Positions 1-6,457 of a stretch of 20,134 nucleotides of DNA are shown here, piece by piece (positions within the stretch are counted from its first letter, which is position 1; each line of letters begins with the position of its first letter). The stretch is from a virus. The translations under genes and the position numbers were made by a program. Under the pieces are notes generated by a model that saw only the letters and a list, made by a program, of their open reading frames with translations, was not told the origin of the DNA and did not search any database. The stretch lies in IMG/VR virus record IMGVR_UViG_3300042691_030096, positions 1 to 20,134 of that record, one strand, 5' to 3'.

Positions 1-493
1 CACCTACATCACCATTTGAATTGATGAACAACCTGCCAGACCCACCAGTGCTGATGGCTACTTGGTCTGCTCCGGGGGAGTACAGTCCAGTATTTGCGTC
101 CCCGCTAAAAAATAGTCCTGGCGTGGAAGCGCTGCCTGCAATGATACCTAGCGCGCCAGTCATCGTGTCGCCAGTTGTGTTTACGAACTCACCAGCTTCA
201 CTACGCCATGCGCTGCCGTCCCAAATCTTGAAGACGTAAGTACCACCACTGGTATCAAGCCATTGCTCGCCAAGGCTATTACCAGCAGTGCCGCCACTTG
301 CAGGGCTAACATTCGGAGCGCCGCTGCCAACATGCACAGGCCCCACTTTTACCAGACTTCCATTGCTGTCCTTGAAAAACATTCCAGGACTGCCGCTTGC
401 ATAGTTAATGGCAAATTGCCCATCAACCATAGAAGCAGGATTAGGACGCTTATTAAGTGTCGATGAACGCAGATGCTGAAGAACACCAGCCAT
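1..493 (-). CDS. Second tail fibre protein, 5' part only
   Basis: The ATG at 493 opens a frame that stays open to the left edge, so about 164 residues are visible and the C-terminus lies outside the window. The start MAGVLQHLRS is preceded by AAAGG eight bases upstream. Residues about 71-98 hold a 'GEQWLDTSGG...WDGSAW' unit like two units in the neighbouring large fibre. Residues about 104-115 (NTTGDTMTGALG) and 131-154 (GDANTGLYSPGADQ, then GRLFI) are patterns I recognise from tail fibres of cyanobacterial phages. The likely role is receptor binding at the tail tip, probably as a trimer. It follows the large fibre gene by 72 bases, with a long hairpin between them. Fibre identity is fairly secure; receptor and full length are unknown. 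Confidence 0.8.
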   Translation of the reverse strand, partial: MAGVLQHLRSSTLNKRPNPASMVDGQFAINYASGSPGMFFKDSNGSLVKVGPVHVGSGAPNVSPASGGTAGNSLGEQWLDTSGGTYVFKIWDGSAWRSEAGEFVNTTGDTMTGALGIIAGSASTPGLFFSGDANTGLYSPGADQVAISTGGSGRLFINSNGDVG

Positions 494-497
494 GATT

Positions 498-553
498 AAA
501 GCCTTTCGGAATTACAGAAGACTAATAAGTCTTTCGCAATTCTAAAAGGCTTT
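498..553 (-). promoter_or_regulatory. Long imperfect intergenic hairpin between the two fibre genes
   Basis: Read on the minus strand, AAAGCCTTT pairs with AAAGGCTTT (9 bp), GAATT with AATTC (5 bp) and AAGAC with GTCTT (5 bp) around a TTATTA loop, with two internal mismatched loops. It starts 12 bases after the stop codon of the large fibre and ends 4 bases before the ATG of the second fibre. The 3' arm contains AAAGG, the best ribosome binding site candidate for the second fibre. The T-run after it is short on the minus strand (TTT AATC) and somewhat better on the plus strand (TTTATTTG). It may be a weak terminator, an RNase III-type processing site or a structure hiding the ribosome binding site; the sequence does not decide. 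Confidence 0.6.
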
Positions 554-565
554 ATTTGTCATTGA

Positions 566-3500
566 TTAGAAAGTTCCTTCATCAATGGTGGCATCAATGG
601 TACCAGCGGAGAAATTACCGCTACTATCACGAGCAACAATTGCGCTTACAGTGTTGGCACTGGTGGCAGTGGTGGCGCTGTTGCTAACTTTTCCTGCAGT
701 GGAAATCGTATTCAGCTTGGTATCAGCAATGCTGCCAGCAAGCATCGTATTGGTAACAGTGCCAGTATCTCCCGTAGTGATAATTGTGCCAGTTACGTTG
801 GGAAGCGTGACCGTGCGATCAGCCGTAGCGTCTGCAGCAGCAAGTTGAATTTCAAAAGCATCATCAGTAGAGCCTTCAAAAAGCAACGTACCAGCGCTGC
901 TAATGACCACTTCGCCAGTGATGGTGCCACCAGCCCTGGGCAATGCAGCATTGGCCAAGTCAAACGCACTTTTCACTGCAGTGGCAGTAGCAGCAAGCGT
1001 AGAACTTGTAGTAGACGTGCTGTCAGTAAGAATGACAGTGCCACGAACGCTTGTCGTGGCGTCAGGAATGGAAATAACAGCATTCGTAGTGCCGCTCACG
1101 ACAGTGAGAGGAGAATTCACACTCACTGACAGAACAGTGCCGCTTGAAGGCGTGGTCCAATGCACGCCTCCGCCAAAAGCTGAATTAGCCGTAAGCACTT
1201 GTCCATTGGTCCCAACTGCTTGCCTAACAAGCGTTGTTCCACTGGCAACAAGAATGTCGCCTTTCGTGTAGGTATTAAAGCCCGTGCCGCCATAACCAGT
1301 GGTCAAAATACCACTTGCCACGTTGTTAATATTGCGGCATTCAGTATTAACTTCTTCAATTGCGGATTGCACATTGGTGCTTCCAATGGTTCCAGCAGGA
1401 GCGAACGCAACGTTAGAAGCAGTTTGCGACAGATAGGTGGAGCTAACATCAAGTTCCACCCATGCCGTACCATTACAAAGCAGGATGTCGGGCGGCTGCA
1501 AGACAGTTTCGGGAGCAGGCGATGTTCCCGTTCCACCACTCGCCACCACAACGTAATAGCGATTAAAAGTAGTTGAAGCGGCGGGCAGTGGTTGACCAAT
1601 AGACAAACCAATACCAGCACCATCGGCGCTAACACTGGCAATTGTATTTCCAGAAGCGTTGTAAGTGCCACCAAAAATAATCTCCCCCACTGAAATGCCA
1701 ACTGGGTTCCAAACGTTACCATCCCATAGATAGAGATCTTTCTCCAATGGATTGAAGAAGAATTGTCCAATAAAATCAGCAACTGGTGGCGCTTCACCAA
1801 ACTGACTCACTGAATAGTTGGCAAGCTTAGAAGCAAGAATTGCTTCGTCTTCAATAAATCCACTGCCAAATGTGCCAGTGGTAATTTTGCTTGCGGGAAT
1901 GCTTGGAATATCATCAGCGACGAGAGAGGCTTCGCCAGCGCTAACGTGTCCTTGCTCATCTACCGTCACTTTGTAATAAGTGCCAGAAGCCACGCTGTTT
2001 GCGTGATTGAAAATGCCGCTAACAGTGACCAAACCTGTACCAGCTTGCGCCACGCCTAATGCGGCAGTAGTTGCTTTTGGGAGATCGTCTGCAGTGATTG
2101 CCCGGAAAGTTGGAGCAGCATCAGCATTACCACTTGCCGGGCCAGCAAAAAAGCGTGTTGCTACTTGCGTGTTTAACGAAGGGACAATGGAAGCACTGAA
2201 TTCATCGGGGTAAGACGTGGTGTAAGCGTAAACAGTGTCGCCCGAAATAACAGTGGTGGCGAGGCCACTTTGACGGCGCCATTCGCTTCCTGTCCAGGTG
2301 TATTCAACGCCAGTATTTGTATTGAGCCATTGCTGACCAATGAAATCGCCATCACCAGTGGGGGTGGAGCCAGCAACAACAGCAGCGGAATTATCAGACA
2401 GCTTTGCAGCGGTTACGCCGCTGTCAACAATCTTTGCCGTGGTAATTGCATTATTGAGAATCTTGACAGTCGTGACAGCATCATTAGCAATGGTGGTAGT
2501 GAATCCAGCAGTGCCAGTGCCCGTAACGTCTCCCGAAAGAGTGATAGTTTGATCGCCAGTATTGGTGCCAGTGGAAGTACCAGAGAAGCTTCCATTTTGT
2601 GTGGCAAGCGTACCAAGGCCAAGCGTAGTGCGAATGTCAGCGACGCTCGCATCGTCAAGAATGGAGCGAGCTGCGGAAGTGCAAGGAATCTCCTCTACCG
2701 TGCCACCACTTGCAGAAAAGCGACCAAGGATGACATCGCTTGAGCTTGTAGCCTGAATTTTGCTGTAAGAAACTGCTGCATTAGCAATTTTGGCAGTTGT
2801 AACATTGCTGTCAACAATCTTGACAGTAGTAACTGAATCACTCGCAAGCTTGGCTGCCGTAACGTTTGCATCAACAATCTTGACAGTAGTAACGCCACTA
2901 TCAACAAGCTTTGCAGTGGTAATTGCACTATCGGCAATGTTGGCGGTGACAATGGAAGACGAATCATAGTCGCCGCTTCCAACTGTATTTTTTACGGCTA
3001 GCGAACCAAGGCCAAGCGTTGTACGCTGTGCGCTTGCATCAGCATCATCAAGAATGGCACGACCAGCAGCAGTGATCGTACTAGTGGCGTAAGTGTCAGA
3101 AGCAGTGGTATAAATGAGCTGACCAGATGCAGTGGTAAGTCCTGCAATTGAAGCAAGCGCTGCATCATAGGCCTGCACGTCAGTGCCAATAGCCAAGCCA
3201 AGATTGGTGCGAGCGCCAGAAGCAGTAGATGCGCCTGTACCGCCATCTGCAACTGCGAGATCAGTGATGCCACTGATGACACCCCCATTGATCGTTGCAT
3301 AAGAAATGGTGCCACTACTAAGCACGGCTGTGCCGCCAGTGATTGCCACGCCAGAAGCAGCTTGCACTGCCATGGTGTCAAGGCCAAGCGTTGTGCGCTG
3401 AGCAGCAGCATCTGCATCGTCTAGAAGCGCTCTACCAGCTTCTGTGAGCGTGATGCTTTCTACGTTGCCGCTACCAGCAGAAGCACGACCAAGAAGCACG

Positions 3501-4846
3501 CCACTTGCTACTTGCTGAATTTTGGCAAATGTAACGGCATTGTCTTCAATGGCAGCAGTGGGAATAGAACCACTTACATAGCTTCCAGAAGGGATGGAAC
3601 TGGCAGTAATAACCGCACCAGAAAGCTCTCCAGAAGAAAGACTTAGCTTGCTAATTGTGACAGCACCAGATGCAAGCTTTGCAGTGGTAATTCCGCTGTC
3701 AACAAGCTGTGCAGTATTGACGCTGCCGCTTGCTATCTTGGCGAGAGTTACGGCGGAATCGACAATGTTAATCGTGTCAATAGAACCACTTGCAAGCTTG
3801 CTTTGAGTGATGCCGCTATCGATGACGTTGATAGTGGCAACAGCGTTTGCAGCAAGCTTCGTTTGCGTAACGCCACTATCCAAGATATTAATAGTGGCCA
3901 CTGCATCAGCAGCAAGCTTGCTTTGCGTGATGCCGCTATCGACGAACTGCGCAGTGCCAACACTGCCGCTTGCCATCTTTGCGAGAGTAACAGCGCTATC
4001 AACAATATTGATTGTTGCAACACTGCCGCTTGCTAATTTGACCTGCGTAACTCCACTGTCAATGATATTAATTGTTGCTACGCTTCCAGAAGCTAGTTTT
4101 GCTTGCGTAACTCCACTGTCAATGATGTTGACGGTGGCAATGGATGAAGCAGCAAGTTTTGCTTGCGTGATGCCGCTATCAACTAACTGTGTGGTACCAA
4201 CTGAACTCGCTGCCATCTTCGCGAGTGTGACGCCACTAGCAGCAATATGCACAGTGTCAATGGCACCAGCACTTACATTGCTTCCAGTGATGCCACTGGT
4301 TTGAATTTTTGCAGAAGTGACAGCACCATCAAGAATTTTTGCCGTCTCCACTGCATCAGCAGCAAGCTTACCAGCAGTGACAGCTAGGTTATTAATCTTG
4401 CCAGTGGTAACACTTAAATCCTCAAGAAGGCTTGTGTTGACAGTGTTGCCAGTGGCAACCACTCCCAGTTCCAATGTGGAACGAGCGCCAGCAGCGTCAG
4501 CGTCATCAAGAAGCGTACGAATATAAACAGTGCAATCAATCTCTTCTACATTGCCAGTAGAAGCACTGCGACCAAGCAGCTTGTTCGCACTTACTTGCTG
4601 GATCTTGTCGTAAGTGAGAGTATTGGTGGCAATGGACGTGCCAGTAAGTTTTGCGGCGCTCGCCTGATTAATCTTTGAAATATCTAACGTCGATGCGTCG
4701 GCAATGTTAAAGCCTGCTTGAATCAGGCTCTTTACCTGCACCTTCTTGGTTTGACTGGCGCTAATGTCTGCAATAGGCAGCACATCATTTGAAGCTACGC
4801 CTCCCTGAGGAAGTTCGACGAGTTCCGTAATTCTTTGATCGGCCAT
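566..4846 (-). CDS. Large repeat-rich tail fibre protein (1426 aa)
   Basis: This is a probable host-recognition fibre or shaft at the tail tip. The N-terminus (residues 1-45, MADQRITELVELPQGG then LPIADISASQTKK) matches a motif I know from cyanophage fibres and may attach the fibre to the baseplate. Residues about 141-400 are tandem decapeptides of the type [LI]xDSGVTxAK, with shorter arrays at about 636-700 and 787-816. A module ending in 'LDDADAxAxRTTLGL' occurs four times (about 81-128, 442-489, 585-613, 697-745). 'GQxW...W.G..W' units lie at about 836-856 and 1026-1047. The C-terminus has SVRGTVILTD (1266-1275), GGTITGEV (1306-1313) and IVARDSSGNFSAG (1403-1415), then stops only 11 residues later, where related fibres usually continue. 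Low-complexity Ser/Thr/Ala/Gly/Val composition is typical. The fibre call is confident; the receptor is unknown. Confidence 0.9.
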   Translation of the reverse strand: MADQRITELVELPQGGVASNDVLPIADISASQTKKVQVKSLIQAGFNIADASTLDISKINQASAAKLTGTSIATNTLTYDKIQQVSANKLLGRSASTGNVEEIDCTVYIRTLLDDADAAGARSTLELGVVATGNTVNTSLLEDLSVTTGKINNLAVTAGKLAADAVETAKILDGAVTSAKIQTSGITGSNVSAGAIDTVHIAASGVTLAKMAASSVGTTQLVDSGITQAKLAASSIATVNIIDSGVTQAKLASGSVATINIIDSGVTQVKLASGSVATINIVDSAVTLAKMASGSVGTAQFVDSGITQSKLAADAVATINILDSGVTQTKLAANAVATINVIDSGITQSKLASGSIDTINIVDSAVTLAKIASGSVNTAQLVDSGITTAKLASGAVTISKLSLSSGELSGAVITASSIPSGSYVSGSIPTAAIEDNAVTFAKIQQVASGVLLGRASAGSGNVESITLTEAGRALLDDADAAAQRTTLGLDTMAVQAASGVAITGGTAVLSSGTISYATINGGVISGITDLAVADGGTGASTASGARTNLGLAIGTDVQAYDAALASIAGLTTASGQLIYTTASDTYATSTITAAGRAILDDADASAQRTTLGLGSLAVKNTVGSGDYDSSSIVTANIADSAITTAKLVDSGVTTVKIVDANVTAAKLASDSVTTVKIVDSNVTTAKIANAAVSYSKIQATSSSDVILGRFSASGGTVEEIPCTSAARSILDDASVADIRTTLGLGTLATQNGSFSGTSTGTNTGDQTITLSGDVTGTGTAGFTTTIANDAVTTVKILNNAITTAKIVDSGVTAAKLSDNSAAVVAGSTPTGDGDFIGQQWLNTNTGVEYTWTGSEWRRQSGLATTVISGDTVYAYTTSYPDEFSASIVPSLNTQVATRFFAGPASGNADAAPTFRAITADDLPKATTAALGVAQAGTGLVTVSGIFNHANSVASGTYYKVTVDEQGHVSAGEASLVADDIPSIPASKITTGTFGSGFIEDEAILASKLANYSVSQFGEAPPVADFIGQFFFNPLEKDLYLWDGNVWNPVGISVGEIIFGGTYNASGNTIASVSADGAGIGLSIGQPLPAASTTFNRYYVVVASGGTGTSPAPETVLQPPDILLCNGTAWVELDVSSTYLSQTASNVAFAPAGTIGSTNVQSAIEEVNTECRNINNVASGILTTGYGGTGFNTYTKGDILVASGTTLVRQAVGTNGQVLTANSAFGGGVHWTTPSSGTVLSVSVNSPLTVVSGTTNAVISIPDATTSVRGTVILTDSTSTTSSTLAATATAVKSAFDLANAALPRAGGTITGEVVISSAGTLLFEGSTDDAFEIQLAAADATADRTVTLPNVTGTIITTGDTGTVTNTMLAGSIADTKLNTISTAGKVSNSATTATSANTVSAIVARDSSGNFSAGTIDATIDEGTF
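2747..2941 (-). repeat. Second decapeptide array in the fibre
   Basis: Residues about 636-700 form another run of the ten-residue unit, here closer to 'NVTTAKIVDS' and 'GVTTVKIVDA'. It sits between the third and fourth 'LDDAD...RTTLGL' modules. A third short stretch (residues about 787-816, bases about 2400-2488) has three more units. The arrays share the Lys at unit position 6 or 10, depending on how the unit is phased, and the Val/Ile spacing with the main array. Confidence 0.8.
3647..4426 (-). repeat. In-frame decapeptide (30 bp) repeat array in the fibre shaft
   Basis: Residues about 141-400 of the fibre divide into 26 consecutive ten-residue units. Two unit types alternate, 'LASGSVATIN' and 'IIDSGVTQAK', giving a 20-residue (60 bp) repeat. 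Above this is an exact 80-residue (240 bp) period: the string 'VTLAK-[MI]A' recurs at residues about 206, 286 and 366, which fall near 4230, 3990 and 3750. Codons differ between copies at many synonymous positions, so the repeat is kept at the protein level rather than being freshly duplicated. Such regular spacing suggests a rod-like trimeric beta structure, which is inference. Confidence 0.9.
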
Positions 4847-4885
4847 CTCTCAAAAAGGCAGGGCTAAATACAGTCTAGTCTCTCT

Positions 4886-4903
4886 CGATAATAGCTATTA
4901 TCG
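4886..4903. promoter_or_regulatory. Perfect 18-bp palindrome upstream of the large fibre gene
   Basis: CGATAATAGCTATTATCG reads identically on both strands and lies in the 76-base gap between the tube-like gene and the large fibre gene. As RNA it would give a 7-bp stem with an AGCT loop. No T-run follows on the minus strand, so it does not look like an intrinsic terminator. GATAAT inside it resembles a bacterial -10 box, but I see no convincing -35 box. It could be a protein-binding operator, a promoter element or a processing hairpin. Confidence 0.45.
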
Positions 4904-4922
4904 CTTGCTCATCCTTGCTTTA

Positions 4923-5933
4923 TTAATCAGTCACTTCTTTCAGCAGGTAATCAAGGCCCTGCTCAAGATAAATGGCATCATTATCCTCCTTGAGAATGTA
5001 CTCAGGAGGAACGCCCACTCTAATCTTGAATTCGCCCGTGGTAACAAAGTCAACAGAGCAAGCGACCAGCGCATCAGAAGTGACTGTTACTCCCGCCCTC
5101 GTCACCACTGCTTCAATGTCGTAATAGACCTCTTCCCTGAAAGTGGCTGATTGTTCCACTGAAGACAGCGCAAGCAATGCCTTGAAGCTACTGCCCACAT
5201 CCAAGCGATTAATCACTTGCAACAAGAACAATGGCACGTCCTGATCTGCCACTGTTTCATAGCTAAATAAGCATTCAATGCTACCATTGCCACTTAATAA
5301 GCCAGCCGAATACTGCTGCTTGAATCGGTCGGACAGACTTGTCGTTTCCATGGCAGCCCTGTCAGTATTGATTTCAAACGAGGTGACGGAGCCGAGAGTG
5401 TTGTACCTTGTATCCCTCACTCCAACTGTAATTGCAATGGGCTCGCCGTAGAATTCGGCCAAAGCATATTCGTTCGCTCTTTCATTATTAACAGCATCGC
5501 CAAAATCTTCAAATAAACGAATGCCGCCCACGCGGTTTACGTTGGCATAGGCTCTAATATTGTCGGCAACAATATAATCGCTCAGCCTGAATTCGTCATA
5601 CCCCTCAGGAGGCAGGTCGCTGCTAGTCGTAATATCATCATCTAAATATCCCGATATTGCGACAGTGCTTCCCGAGGAAAATACGGCTGCGCTATAGCCA
5701 TCAACGTCTGGCCCTGGAATACTCCAGAACGTAGCTGGCATGAATAAAAGCCCCCTGGGATCTTCGGTTGAAATCTCCAGAAGATCGCCGGTGATTAAAT
5801 TATCATCGCTTCCTTCAAAGCTAAAGCGATTCAACGCAGTGTTTACATCACTAGGCGAGACAGTAGTTGTGAAAGTGTTTTCACCTCCTCGCTGAAGCTT
5901 GATAGCGCCTGTATGGCCAACAAAAAATGTCAT
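4923..5933 (-). CDS. Tail-tube-like protein with a large internal insertion (336 aa)
   Basis: The N-terminus MTFFVGHTGAIKLQR matches the start of the preceding gene product (MPFYTGRTGKLRLGG). After about 165 dissimilar residues the similarity resumes: residues about 184-225 (FEINTDRAAMETTSLSD, then GLLSGNGSIECLFSY) align with the neighbour's WTLDTSVNMLDTTALGD and GLFSATGSATLSY. Residues about 271-306 have the closing strands (YYDIEAVVTRAGVTVTSDAL, then DFVTTG). I read it as a tail tube fold split by an inserted domain at about residues 16-180, followed by a charged C-terminal tail (307-336). Its position between the J-like hub and the fibre suggests a distal tail or baseplate ring rather than the main tube. 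The ATG at 5933 follows GAAGCGAG. No catalytic motif is visible. Confidence 0.6.
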   Translation of the reverse strand: MTFFVGHTGAIKLQRGGENTFTTTVSPSDVNTALNRFSFEGSDDNLITGDLLEISTEDPRGLLFMPATFWSIPGPDVDGYSAAVFSSGSTVAISGYLDDDITTSSDLPPEGYDEFRLSDYIVADNIRAYANVNRVGGIRLFEDFGDAVNNERANEYALAEFYGEPIAITVGVRDTRYNTLGSVTSFEINTDRAAMETTSLSDRFKQQYSAGLLSGNGSIECLFSYETVADQDVPLFLLQVINRLDVGSSFKALLALSSVEQSATFREEVYYDIEAVVTRAGVTVTSDALVACSVDFVTTGEFKIRVGVPPEYILKEDNDAIYLEQGLDYLLKEVTD

Positions 5934-5994
5934 CTCGCTTCAGCGACTATTCTTCCATTGTACGAACAATGCAAATTGTAAATTAAGCTTTCTA

Positions 5995-6414
5995 TCAAGT
6001 GGTACCAGTGAGAACCACTGCATCAAGGGGACCATCAACCGTAAAGTTAAACGAAACGGTGGTCAGCTCGTCAGTGGAGGAAGTGATGCTTGCACTGTTA
6101 ATGTAAGCATCAGCATTAAATGTCTGGCTTGTCCCCACTTCAAAAGTGAGGTTGACGCGGTCGCTTTCAGTGACGGCGCCAGTTTTAGTGATCTTCTCAA
6201 GAAGATTGGTCACGTCAGTAGTATCGCCATTGTAATAAGACAGCGTGGCGCTACCAGTGGCGCTAAATAGACCAGGCGTGAATGTATTGGCAGTGTCTCC
6301 AAGCGCCGTGGTATCCAGCATGTTGACGGAGGTGTCAAGCGTCCAGTTGCGCACTTTCGACACTTCGCTGCCACCAAGACGCAATTTGCCAGTGCGGCCA
6401 GTATAAAAGGGCAT
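5995..6414 (-). CDS. Tail-tube-fold protein (139 aa)
   Basis: A small, acidic, beta-rich protein rich in Thr and Ser and lacking Cys. The order 'GRTGKLRLGG', 'WTLDTSVNMLDTTALGD', 'GLFSATGSATLSY', then a closing strand near 'SASITSSTDELTTVSFNF', is what I expect of phage tail tube proteins, which form hexameric rings. It lies 43 bases downstream of the hub gene and 61 bases upstream of its larger relative. Main tube proteins normally sit before the tape measure gene, and this phage seems to have one there (19554-20132). This copy may therefore form a specialised ring at the tail tip. It could instead be the true main tube protein, since its length fits that family well. Confidence 0.6.
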   Translation of the reverse strand: MPFYTGRTGKLRLGGSEVSKVRNWTLDTSVNMLDTTALGDTANTFTPGLFSATGSATLSYYNGDTTDVTNLLEKITKTGAVTESDRVNLTFEVGTSQTFNADAYINSASITSSTDELTTVSFNFTVDGPLDAVVLTGTT

Positions 6415-6457
6415 CGTCTTAAAGCTTTTGTTTTAATCTTAGCACTTTTGGGAATAG

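Noticed and set aside
1303-1800. Minus-strand open frame (165 codons) inside the large fibre gene in another frame
   Set aside because: A Leu-rich shadow of the repetitive fibre sequence; the fibre frame itself is continuous and has recognisable motifs.
3647-4426. Regular direct repeats that look like a CRISPR array at first glance
   Set aside because: The repeats are in-frame within the fibre gene, adjoin without spacers and diverge at synonymous positions.
5956-5971. Short hairpin CATTGT-ACGA-ACAATG between the two tube-like genes
   Set aside because: Only six base pairs and no T-run; too weak to call a terminator or regulatory site.
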